Part shown: positions 1 through 10,059 of the stretch, piece after piece
Position numbering within the stretch: the first letter of the stretch is position 1
Layout of the letters: every line of letters starts with the position of its first letter
Assembly (NCBI GenBank): GCA_950295325.1
Contig: OX485807.1
Location: 9,325,001 to 9,389,000, forward strand
DNA length: 64,000 nt
DNA from: Polytrichum commune
Lineage: Eukaryota > Streptophyta > Polytrichopsida > Polytrichales > Polytrichaceae
Reading direction: 5' to 3'
The notes under the pieces: generated by a model
Seen by the model: the letters and a program-made list of their open reading frames with translations, nothing else
Told to the model about the DNA's origin: nothing
Database searches by the model: none
Program-made: the position numbers and the translations under genes

Positions 1-1
1 T

Positions 2-2897
2 GTGCAAGCTCAGGTTCCATCGCCGCGTATGGCACTCTCGCCGACTGGCATCAAACAAGTGGCAAATTCTACAATTAGTGACATCATTCAAGAAGTTATC
101 CAAGTGCCACATTCTGCGCAGCCTCCACTTGAGCCCTCACCTTTGGAGATTGTCGAGCTATCGCCGCAAGGTGTGGATGATGATGTTGCCAACGAAGAGG
201 CTTCAACTCGAGCCGTGGAGTGCCCTCAAACAAAGCCACAGTCGCATGCGACGGCATCCACGAGTGCTGTCAATGTTATCCCATTGGACTCGTCGAATCC
301 AGAAGCCACCATAAATGCTCCACAAGCTGTTAGGAGGTATTTGACACGTTGGCCACAAGGCGAGAAGGCTCCCCATCCAGTATTCAACAACGTTAGTTCC
401 CAAGATTTCCGGACGACGCACAACAACCAAGACGATCAGAGACGGCGTGCCGAGCTTCTAAAAGTGGTGCCTTCACATGTCAAAGTAAGTTTATTCCATC
501 CAATGCATTCGTTAAATGGCACGTTAGTTTCGATTGACATATGTCTATTTCGACCTTTTCACCTCCTCATTTATTTAAATTCGCGTAGTTTTGGGTTCAG
601 GCTCCACAACATTCGATAGCGCCTTTGGATGCGCCTCTACCAAAAGACGTCGTCTATGATAAGCTATTTGTTTACGATGACACATACCCAAAGATCAATA
701 GACCTTGCCAAGTTTTCACAAGGGAGATGGGAATCGCGTGTGCTAAAAGACTAATGTATAAGTATCCCGAAGATCCTTCCCTAGGGTACTCTGAGCGATG
801 GGAATTCAATCCAATACAGTACGAGGTATTGATCGTGGCCCATTTCTCCCTGTCGTTCGAGTTCGCCCATACCATACGTGGTTTGGAGGACTACACAATG
901 AACTACTTAATGGTATAGTCCATCATGCCTAGGTTTGCGAGGTCATTCTATGTTTAATTTATATGTAGCACATGTCAGAAGCTCACAGTGGGTTCATGTC
1001 GGCAGGCGCCTGCTGCTACACCCAGTCGAAGGTTCATTGTGGTGTTCGATTTAAACGGCATATTTTGCCATTGTTCCCGACGTAACCCGGGTATGGTGAC
1101 TGTGCCCACTTGGATAACTTACGATAAAGCACCGGACAAACCTCCGGCCTTGGTAGGGCCCAAGGTTGTCCTACCTAGACTGGGATACAAGGTGTTTTGG
1201 TTGTGGATGTCCTCCATGTTCCATGTTTGCATATGGTCATCCATGAAAAAATCCACTGTAGACCTTGTGGTGGAGTATCTATTTGCCGGGGGCCCAAAAC
1301 CTGCATTAGTACTTGGCCAAGAGGATTGCACCTTGTTCAAGGACATGTGGAACAATGTCGTCATGAACCCTTTGAAGCCAGAAGCTCCTTTGTTTTTGAA
1401 AAGTTTACTCAACAAGTTTTGGTGGCCGCCTATATCCTTCGATTCTGGAAGGATCACAGCTGCACCCTCCAACACCATTCTAGTAGACGATTGCCCTTAC
1501 AAATCTGTTTGCAATCCGGACGAGTGGTATCTTTCCCAACCCATTCACATCCAATCGGGTGCAAGACGCAGACATGACAAAGGTCCTCCTTCCTTACTTT
1601 CAATCATTGTTCTACTCACCAATGTCCGACGCACGCGAATTTGTGGTCAGCCGTAGGTTTGGGCAACAACCTGTACGGCATAACGATGCAGTCAAGGTGG
1701 CAGTTTTGAAATCCAACGGGCTTGAAGAAACCGACTCGGAAATTGTAGAAAAGTTGCAAATCGATCGAATAGAAGTAGCAAAGAAATCAGTAGGATTGTA
1801 TGTCTAGTAACATTGTATTTTATGGTATCTTCAGCTTCCTCCTGCTGGGTACACACCATCCAGTTCCACGCCATCAACTTTTGCGTGCCCCACTTCGGGG
1901 CTCTCATGCGGTCCAATAGAGGCAAAACAAGTTTCAGAGTCGCACAACCCAATGGAGGTTTCACCAGTGAAGAACAACTTGCACCATGTGCAATGGACTG
2001 ATGGATCAACTCTGGTAATTTATTATTGTGTCATTTATTATTATAGTGTCATTTATTGTTTCGACAACGTTATTGTGTAAAGGTTATTGTAATATCAAAC
2101 ACACATTTCATTACCAATTCAGGGTCATTAGCATAAGTATACTTGAATCTGTATAAATCCAGACTCGCTTGAACGTGCATGTGTACGCAATTTTGGTTCA
2201 GTTGCTACCGCATATGCGAGTTATGAAATCATGATAAGTTGCAAACATATATATGTATGGGTGTATATGTGTATATGTGTATGGGTGTATATCTGTATAT
2301 GTGTGTGTATATGTGTATGGGTGTATATGTGTATATGTGTATATGTGTATGGGTGTATATGTATGCACGAGTGTATGTAAATTAGTAAGCCAAATAAATG
2401 CATGTCACTTTGTCACCGTGCAGGGTGTTGATCTCAATATGGAACCCGCAGTGGAAGATTGTGCATCCCCTTGTGAAACATTGCCCGTCCTGCGCTCTAT
2501 CTCTACACGCGACCACCAAATCTCCCTCATTGAATCAAGAGGCCTTAATTCAAGGGGTGTTCACATGTTACGTGCGGGATTGGCGAGCATTGGCAAAACT
2601 TATGACCCACAACCTATCACGACCACAGTGCCAACGATTCTTTTGAACGCGCAAGGTGCTGACTTCAATATGAAACCATTGGGACCGCCTTCCACCCGCG
2701 AGCATCAAATAGAGCTTATTGAGTCAAGAGGCCCTAATTCAAGAGGCGTCAATCTATTGCATGCGGGGTTGGCTGACCTCGCGACACACACAGAGCACGG
2801 TCCGGAAACGGTTAGCCTCCCCTTGGAAGGCCCAAAACACCACAATCAATGTGATGGACAGATGATTTGTCTGTACCCTAAATATGCTAGAAGTTAA
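2..2897 (+). CDS. FCP1/NIF-type HAD phosphatase-like protein, 5' truncated by window edge, one frameshift
   Basis: Proposed exons are 2-484, 601-825, 1006-1789, 1835-2014 and 2424-2897 (stop 2895-2897). All junctions are GT..AG and phase 0. The third exon holds an FCP1-homology (NIF) domain: motif I VVFDLNG near 1045, CIWSSM near 1230, and motif IV NTILVDDCPYKSVCNP near 1470-1515. The family consists of HAD phosphatases acting on protein substrates. The DLNG form, in place of DLDG, is also what I recall in plant members, so it is not by itself a sign of decay. Near 1560-1570 the frame moves by one base: the codons up to QSG are in one frame, while DADMTKVLLPYFQSLF through FGQQPV continue in another. 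An inserted C in GGTGCAAGAC would explain it. The first exon is low-complexity and the last exon is internally duplicated. It is either a recent pseudogene or a sequence error. The true start lies left of the window. Confidence 0.6.
2248..2366. repeat. TGTATATG-type microsatellite in an intron
   Basis: Imperfect run of TATGTG, TATGGG and TGTATA units inside the intron before the last exon of the FCP1-like gene. It has no coding role; the long frames across it exist only because the repeat lacks stops. Confidence 0.85.
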
Positions 2898-3364
2898 ACA
2901 ATCCCGTGACCAATTGTGCGAGCATTCATATGTGTACACAATATTTTGTGCAACACTCAATATATAAAAGTGGCCAGACACTCCCAATACCCAACGCATT
3001 GTCTTATATCAAGTCGGTTCACATGTCAACCATGCTCTCATTTTGCTTACCATATCCACATGCTTGTTTGCACCCAATGTATGGTTCTTGCTTGTCCTTC
3101 GTAAATCCATCATCGAGCACTCCCCCATGTATGGGTGGAACATGTAGTGCATAAACGATACGGCGGAAGCTCCATGTGAATGTTTTCGTTCTGTCTTGCA
3201 TAACTGCTTCATGGGAAGCTGCCCCTTCATGTAACCTATTTGTCCTGCCCAAACTCTTCTGTGATTGGACACAACGCGTAGGGCGCCTTTGTCTTGAATG
3301 CACACTCCCAGAGGAACAACCCATGTGTGCACCATGTAAATCCGCCCTTAAGGTATAGACACCC
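2898..3364. other. Intergenic stretch, nothing recognised
   Basis: Non-coding sequence between the stop of the FCP1-like gene and the 127-bp duplication. It probably includes the 3' UTR of the first gene. The short frames on both strands have no recognisable protein features. Confidence 0.5.
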
Positions 3365-3626
3365 TATAACCGATAACGATCCCATCACCGACAAGTAGAG
3401 TAGCTCATAAACGCGCATGGCTTTACTAGAAGTCGATATGAATATATATAAAACGCGAGGACAATATGACTGTGGAGGGGAAGTTGTTTCCGATAACGAT
3501 ATAACCGATAACGATCCCATCACCGACAAGTAGAGTAGCTCATAAACGCGCATGGCTTTACTAGAAGTCGATATGAATATATATAAAACGCGAGGACAAT
3601 ATGACTGTGGAGGGGAAGTTGTTTCC
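3365..3626. repeat. Tandem duplication of a 127-bp block (period 135)
   Basis: Two copies, 3365-3491 and 3500-3626, appear identical by eye and are separated by 8 bases. Each contains GATCCCATCACCGACAAGTA and an AT-rich TATATATAAAA. The near-identity implies a recent event. Confidence 0.9.
3443..3588 (+). promoter_or_regulatory. Duplicated TATA-like motifs upstream of the two-repeat protein gene
   Basis: TATATATAAAA occurs at 3443-3453 and again at 3578-3588, once in each 127-bp copy and each followed by CGCGAGGACAATATGACTG. The second copy lies about 300 bases before the ATG at 3889. A promoter role is inferred from motif and position only. Confidence 0.3.
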
Positions 3627-3888
3627 CATAGATATTGTCGGTCGTGTGTGAAGCTATGTGTTGGTTATGGGCTTTGACCGACTTTCGCACAAAGAAATTT
3701 TACACAATCAATTTTGAAAAAAGGGTCATTATTCATGAACCTTATTTTCCTACGCACAAAAAATAACTCCTCCTTGATATTCCAAGATATGCTATGCTGA
3801 AATGCTTAAGTTTTCAGTTATAGGTATTTGTACCTCACATGTTGAAGCGTTATTCACACTTGTTCGTACTATTCAATGCCGTGTCAGG

Positions 3889-4791
3889 ATGCCCCTCCCA
3901 ACCCGGCCAGCTCCCCCCCCAGCTCCCCAGCCAACTGGGTTCGGGGAGGTCATTGCGAGAATGCAAACAGCTGAACTGGAACGCCCGTTAGGCCTCCCAA
4001 TGGAAAGGAGGAGTATGGACGACGAGTTTAACAACTTAGCTTCAGATATTGATGTGTGCATGGAACGGTTCATGCAACTACAATCATTTATGACCACTGC
4101 TTTAGATAGATATAAAGGATGCCGCTTGGTTGGAATGGATGCACACATGCTTGGGAGATTGGTGGTATACAGTGCCGATATAGGGCTCACCATCCCACAA
4201 GTGGAGGCACTCCAACAACGTCTCCCAGAGTTGCACTTAATAGAGAACGATATGTGGGAAGCTACTCAAGCAATCGAGCCCCATTTAGATGACTTACTCC
4301 GCCGTGATTCAGAAGACATGTTGAACCATGTCTATGACATCACGGATGAGAACCTCCCAATCACACCATTGTTGGAAGCCTGTCATATTGCCGATCCACA
4401 GAATGATGAAGGAGACCCAGTGGAACCCACAATGGGGGAGCGTAACATTGATTACGAGTTTTACTACTTAGCATCGCAGATCCATGACGTAACGCGCGAG
4501 TTTATGGGACTACAGAGGACCATGACAACTGCTCTACAGAGATATACGGGCACTCTTTTGCTCGGCGATCGCATACACCGCCTTTGTATGTTGGTGTTAG
4601 CGACAGAACACATTGGCTTTGACTCTCAGCAAAAAGCCTATCTTGGGAGCAAAATACCGGACTTGGCTTACATGGAGAAAGTTACATGGGAGCAATCTCG
4701 GGAAATCAAACCTCACTTGCCAAACATCTTTGAGTCCATGGCCAAACATGACTCCACAATTTGCGAAAGCCAAGGCACAAATGTAGAGTAA
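3889..4791 (+). CDS. Unrecognised 300-aa protein of two diverged copies of one domain
   Basis: Open frame from ATG 3889 to TAG 4789-4791. I prefer this ATG to upstream codons because it follows a TGTCAG that could be a splice acceptor; the frame itself opens further up (about 3802), so an upstream exon is possible. The product starts with a Pro-rich segment (PLPTRPAPPPAPQPTG). Two homologous blocks of about 100 aa follow, at residues ~43-142 and ~181-280. Aligned pairs include MERRSMDDEFNNLASDI with MGERNIDYEFYYLASQI, MTTALDRYKG with MTTALQRYTG, and EIKPHLPNIF with AIEPHLDDLL. Both look helical and acidic. No signal peptide, membrane segment or catalytic motif is visible, and I do not recognise the family. 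It may be a real gene or part of a repeat family. Confidence 0.5.
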   Translation: MPLPTRPAPPPAPQPTGFGEVIARMQTAELERPLGLPMERRSMDDEFNNLASDIDVCMERFMQLQSFMTTALDRYKGCRLVGMDAHMLGRLVVYSADIGLTIPQVEALQQRLPELHLIENDMWEATQAIEPHLDDLLRRDSEDMLNHVYDITDENLPITPLLEACHIADPQNDEGDPVEPTMGERNIDYEFYYLASQIHDVTREFMGLQRTMTTALQRYTGTLLLGDRIHRLCMLVLATEHIGFDSQQKAYLGSKIPDLAYMEKVTWEQSREIKPHLPNIFESMAKHDSTICESQGTNVE

Positions 4792-4979
4792 TTTAAGTTA
4801 TGGCATGTTACAGGCATTTATAGACAATATTCAATCGAGTGGACGCCTCCTAGCATAGAATTGGTGTTTCAATGAAGAGGATTGTGGGTGCAAACCTCCT
4901 GTTGTGTGACAGTCTATGCAAAAGCCCATTGGAAGCAAAGAGTATTTGTCTCGCATGGGCAGGTCCATCCAAAGTGTCC

Positions 4980-5046
4980 ACGAGTTCCCAATGAGTTCCC
5001 AATGAGTTCCCAATGAGTTCCCCATGAGTTCCCCATGAGTTCCCCA
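4980..5046. repeat. 11-bp minisatellite, six copies
   Basis: GAGTTCCCAAT three times, then GAGTTCCCCAT twice and a terminal variant GAGTTCCCCAC. Lies about 190 bp downstream of the stop of the two-repeat protein gene. Confidence 0.9.
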
Positions 5047-5957
5047 CATACATCCCAGAAGTCCCAAAATCATCCTAAAGTCCCATAATGTTTAATATCG
5101 CGTTAGAGGACGAACTAGAGGAAAGGAGGATGAAAGTGCATATTATTCTTTTATAGAGCATGGAGACTATTGTCTTACGTAGGTGGCTTCGATGGAAATT
5201 ATACTAGTCCATAAAACACCGAGATTTACAAACAATCTATTTAAAGAAAATAGTTTTAAAATAAGGAAAATCTCTAGAAAACACCCATTGTCACTTTTGT
5301 CAAAATCTATTTCCGAAAATAGATCAAATGCTCGTGTCTCAAATTCAATTACTCTACGAGCTCGAGAAAGCTTAGAAATTTATTGTCAGTTTGTCTCAAT
5401 CCCGTGTCAAATCAATCAACGGAAATTTTAACCTCCGGGATGCATACGATTTCAGGGCTTGTATGTTGGATGGATCGAGAGGTTCATCACTCGGATGCGA
5501 CAGTTCCTCTCTCTTGGACTCAAATCTCAAGTTACATCTAAAAATGACACTGGATGATGTGGGGCCGGTTTTATTTACCCACCCAAGAATCAGAGAGGGG
5601 AAAACAAACACAGGAAAATCCGAAAAAGGAAGGAAAAAGGGGGAAAAAACATTCTAAATTCATCCAAAAGTCCAGCCGCAGTGAGCCGGAGGGGAATTCG
5701 GAGGAACTGGTCTTGAGTGGGGATGATGAGGGCCATCGAAGAGGTGCCTGAAAGGGCATGAAGCTAGATCTCTTCTCCAACTTCTTTCTTCAAAATAAAT
5801 TCCCATCTTCTCCTGCTTTCCATCTTCTTCCTCTTTCCATCTTCTTCAACCTCAGGCTCAACAAACACACCGAAATTTCTATAAGAGGCACCCACGGCCT
5901 ACCTACCCTTCTCTTCAGTTCTCTTCTCCTTCCTGCAATCCTTCAATCTCTCCTTCT
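5047..5957. other. Intergenic and probable 5' leader region of the serine-rich gene
   Basis: No coding sequence recognised. From about 5770 the plus strand becomes rich in CTTC and TCTTC, typical of a plant 5' UTR, just before the CAGA repeat. A transcription start around 5.7-5.9 kb is an inference. Confidence 0.3.
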
Positions 5958-5958
5958 G

Positions 5959-5959
5959 C

Positions 5960-6004
<45 letters not shown>

Positions 6005-6005
6005 G
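5959..6005. repeat. CAGA tetranucleotide microsatellite
   Basis: About eleven perfect CAGA/GACA units directly after a CT-rich tract. Confidence 0.95.
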
Positions 6006-6603
6006 TTAACCGTCCCAACTTTATAAGTTTCCTTGATGTGTGTGTGAATCTGTCGCCTTATGCAGATGGTGAGAAGTTAGAGACCCACATGCTGTTGCTG
6101 CTGCACAGAACATGCATGGGGTAAGTTATGTCGCTCCCGCATGCAAACTTACCCCATGTTGCCTATAATTCTATTCTATGAGACTTCTTGGGATAATGAT
6201 GATGACGATGTTGTCTGGGTTATGGTGTCTCATGTGTGCCTTGTGGGCCACATTTCCTTTTTGCAATGCGGTTGACCGTGGTAAGTTAAAGTGCATCATG
6301 AGTTTCATCACGGTTGAGTTTGTTGTAATCGGGTGGTTAATCTGAGTCGGTGGCACGACACGGTTCTTTTTGGGGGGTTTTGGTTTCTGGATTTTGGGTT
6401 GGCGCCATCTTTTGGATAGAGGAATTTTTGGTTTTATGTTCAACCTTTTCTGCAGGCGCTCGGAATCGGAGAACCAGAATGAGAGATAAGCAATGTGGGT
6501 GAAGTTGGCTGCACATGGAAGTTCACATGTCTCTTTATGAGATTTTTTTCTCACTGATTTTTGTGTTTAAGGAGGGTTTTGTATGCCTGCCTCTTGGAGC
6601 ACC

Positions 6604-6604
6604 G

Positions 6605-6639
<35 letters not shown>

Positions 6640-6640
6640 G
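6604..6640. repeat. GTT trinucleotide microsatellite ending in a splice-acceptor-like GCAG
   Basis: About twelve GTT units followed directly by GCAG, so the repeat could act as the pyrimidine-containing tract of an acceptor in the 5' leader of the serine-rich gene. Confidence 0.9.
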
Positions 6641-7289
6641 CAGGATGACATGAATGGTGAAGGAAGAACAGTTTAGTCGTTTGTTGTGTGTGGGGATTTC
6701 ATCGTGTGGGGGAGGTATCATTCATGGAGTTGCTTTCTCTGTAACCGTGGACACATGCATGTGACATCAATTGTGAGGAAGGTTAACTCGGGGTTGGTCA
6801 TTTCTTGGTTGGTTGGTTGTGTCAGATGTCCTGAATGACTTAGGAAGGTTGTCATCTGCATTATAACCTGCCTGCCTGCCTGCATCCCCGGGTCCACTGC
6901 CGAGAGCTTTTGGTTTTTCCTCGCAAACAAATCCATCACAATGCATCGGTTCCATCAGGTCCAGGGCCCTTAACTTACACCCCTGTCCAAGTCACTTTGC
7001 CGTGAGTACTTCGTGGAACTTAAAGAACTTAAAGTGAGGGCGCCGTTTCAGCTTCCTTAATTTCTGGTTTTCTGATTTCCTGATTTTCTGATGCCTCGGA
7101 GGAACCTACACATCATCATGGTTCTTCCTCTCTTGTCTTTCTTGGCAACATGAGCGGTTGTATGAAGATGATATATGTTTTTTTCCCCATCTTTTGTTGG
7201 AGTCGCAAGATTCGGCAACGGAGTCTCCCAGGAAATCCAGAGACTCATCAATGAGTCTTCTTTTTCTTTTTCTTTTTCTTTTCTGCCAT

Positions 7290-8032
7290 AACATTCTTAA
7301 GCCTTGTGAGAAGAATCCTCTCCCTCTCTCTCTTTCTCTCTGTTAGACCCAAGGAACAATATCCAAGAGTGGGGGACGTCCTCATTTCGAGCTATGAATG
7401 CTCAGCAACCTCCTGTCCAACCTTCTCACATTCTAAGGTTGAGGGTTAAAATTGCAGAACATCATTCTCTTGGCCTAACTTAAATCGTGCCTTCGATTCA
7501 CTAAGACCCTTTATAAAACTTAAGAAGGTTATGCTACCTATGATGATCGTCATGATGTGCAGGTAATGAAGGTATTACATTCTTAACCCTTGTGTGAGGA
7601 GCTTTTTCTCTTCCTCTTTAGACCAAGAACCAAATCTCCAGGAGTCGGAGTCCTCATTTCTAGGAATGAATGCTGAGCAATCTCCTGTCTTCCACCCTTC
7701 TAACATTCTTAGGCTACAGAGTCTTAAAACTGCAGAACATTATCTTCTGTTACATCACTAAGATAAATCGTGCTTTCTATCCACGGAAGACTCTTTATGA
7801 AGCACTCTTAAGAAGGTTATAGGAGCGGTGATGATGATGATGATGAGGATGAGGATGATGAGGAATCTCCTGTCCAGCCTTCTCACATTCTTAGGTTGAA
7901 GTTAAAAATGCACAACATTATTCTGTCTTTTGGCTTAACTTCAATTTACCCTTCGATTCACGGAACACTCTTTTTCTTGAAACTCAAGAACAAGGTCTTG
8001 GTATCGATGATGCTGCCGATGATGATGTGCAG
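7290..8032. repeat. Three diverged tandem copies of a ~285-bp unit upstream of the serine-rich ORF
   Basis: Approximate units: 7290-7575, 7576-7862 and a partial third 7863-8032. Shared landmarks are ACATTCTTA at unit starts, CTCCTGTCCAACCTTCTCAC, a GCAGAACAT motif, TTCGATTCAC, and an ATGATG-rich tail. Units 1 and 3 end in ATGATGTGCAG|GTA. The last GTGCAG (to 8032) is a credible splice acceptor just before the coding exon, so the repeats probably lie in a 5' UTR intron. Confidence 0.75.
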
Positions 8033-8053
8033 GTATCGAAGCGGAGCTCAAGC

Positions 8054-10059
8054 ATGCACACAACATCGAACTCGTCGAAGGGAGTGCTCAAGCCCCGGAT
8101 GCTCAACTCCTCCACCTCCTCAACCACATCAATGTATCCGGCCATCGGCTCGACCTCCGCCAATTTGGTCGACACCAACACCACCAACAACATCAACAAC
8201 GCAGTAGCCGCGAGAGGGAAGCGCACATTCAACTCTTCTGACAGCGTATCCCAGCACCACTCGCCCAGCCTAAACCTCAAGAAATCATCGTCCCTCCCGG
8301 CCAAGTTCGCCTGCCTGTGCGCGCCCACGAAGCACGTCGGCTCGTTCCGGTGTCGTCTGCACCGGGCTACCCCGCACCACCACCATCATCATTCCTCGAC
8401 TTCTTCCACCGCCTCGAGCTCCTCAGCCCTGCCTTCAAGTGAAAACTCCTTGGTAATCTCACGGCCCAAACTTGGCCACCATCACCCTGTTGCAACTAAC
8501 AATGGAGCTATGATGGTGAGGTCGGCAGGATCTGCGAGGCAGAGCAGGTTAAGGATGGTGGTTCTCGCGGCTCCAAATGATGACGTGATGGTCACCACAT
8601 GTGATGATTCTGCTTCTTCTCCAGCTCTCAGCGAGTGAGTACTCCATCTTTTTTGTCCTTGAATCCTCGATTTTGTTAGTCTTTGGCATGTATATAAGTG
8701 CTCATACCTGCCTTCCTCAGCCGAGGCGTTGGCAGTTGAACCGTGTACTTCTTGCCTGCATTACCAGATCTGAGGCATGTTGCATTGCAATTTTTTTGGT
8801 CAGTGAAGAAAAATTCAATGATTGAGTCGATCCTTTCTCCTTCACATGCCCTTCTTCCCCGATTTCTCAGTCTTCGGCATTGGTCGGGGTTGTACTGCTG
8901 CGGTTGATCCATGATGTTCTTCTTGCCTTACCAGATGTGAGGCATGTTGCGTCATATTTTTTTGGTCAGTTAATTTCGTTCTTCCGTCCAAGGAAAAGCA
9001 GAAATCAATGGCTGAGTCGACTTCTTTTGCCCTTGACATATCCTTCCTCCTCAATTTCTCAGTTTTCTGCAGTTTTGCTGCTGCAGTTGAACCATGATGC
9101 TCTTGATGCCTTACCAGATGTGAGGCATGTTGCGTCACATTCTTTTGGTCAGTTGATTTTGTTCTTCCCTCCAAGGAAAAGCAGAAATCAATGGCCGAGT
9201 CTACTCCTTACCTTCTGCAAATCTGAGGCATGTTGCGTCACATGCTATTGGTCAGTTGATTTTTTCCTTCCGGCTAAGAAAAGCTTAATTCAATGGCTGA
9301 GTTGATCTTTGCCACATGACATGTCCTTCCTCGATTTCTCAGTCTTGTGCATCTTCTAGTCTTCCTGCCGTCCTCCGAGGCATTGGACGGGGTTTTGCTG
9401 GACAGTTGAACCATGTTCTTGTTGCCATACCAGATCTGATGCATTTTGCATCACATTCTTCTGGTCAGTGGGTTTTCTCCGTCCAAAAAGAGCAGAATAC
9501 CATGGCTGGAAGCAGCTCATTCAAGCCTAAAACTCTACATAACATAATTCTAGGATTGTAATCCCAGGTTTATGTAATTCCGAATTTGTGATCCCAGCAA
9601 GTGCACTGTTGGAGTTCATGCTGCAGTTGATGTCCTGCCCCACTCGGATCTGGGAATTGAGCATCATATTCTTTGGTCATTTGGTCTTCTTCATTTTATA
9701 AAAACAACAGGATTTTAGGTGCAACCAGTTCATTCAAGCTTAAACTCTGCATTTCATAATCCTGGGTTTCCAGAATAGCTCATTAATGGGGGTGGTCTTG
9801 CCCTTTATGTCACGCAGATACATTCTTGTCAGAGTCGTGAGTTTGATTCATTTAAGCATGATTCTTTGAGAAAGTTTTACGAATTTCATTGTTTTATAAT
9901 CAGAAATTACCCATGGGGGCTGATGTTGTGAAATTGTTTCTCTTTTGCAGTGGAAGTGTAAAATACATAAAAGTTGCGTCATCAGGGGCCGCGACATCAA
10001 ATATTGCTGCCCTGGAAGCAGGAGCATTGGCACTGAGGATCATGAAGAACAGTTCATGA
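8054..10059 (+). CDS. Serine-rich small protein with CAPTxHxGSFRCRLHR motif (plant-specific family)
   Basis: Two coding exons, 8054-8634 and 9951-10059 (TGA 10057-10059). The donor is GA|GTGAGT and the acceptor TTTTGCAG|T. The total of 690 nt gives 229 aa. The product is rich in Ser, Thr, Asn and His. It carries CLCAPTKHVGSFRCRLHR at residues 87-104, the signature of the plant serine-rich protein family, followed by a His run and a Ser-rich tract. Exon 2 continues the frame across the junction as DGSVKYIKVASSG and ends with a helical ALEAGALALRIMKNSS. Read without splicing, the frame stops three bases into the donor. Upstream the frame stays open, but ATG 8054 is the first after the acceptor at 8032. 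No signal peptide or membrane segment is seen. The family's molecular role is not established to my knowledge. Confidence 0.8.
8690..9700. repeat. Diverged tandem repeats inside the serine-rich gene intron
   Basis: Five or six degenerate units. The marker TGAGGCATGTTGC recurs at about 8771, 8938, 9121 and 9223, with weaker versions near 9437 and 9651. It is usually followed by TTTTGGTCAGTT and then CCAAGGAAAAGCAGAAATCA. Spacings run from about 100 to 215 bp. The run fills most of the 8635-9950 intron and creates stop-free shadow frames. Confidence 0.8.
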
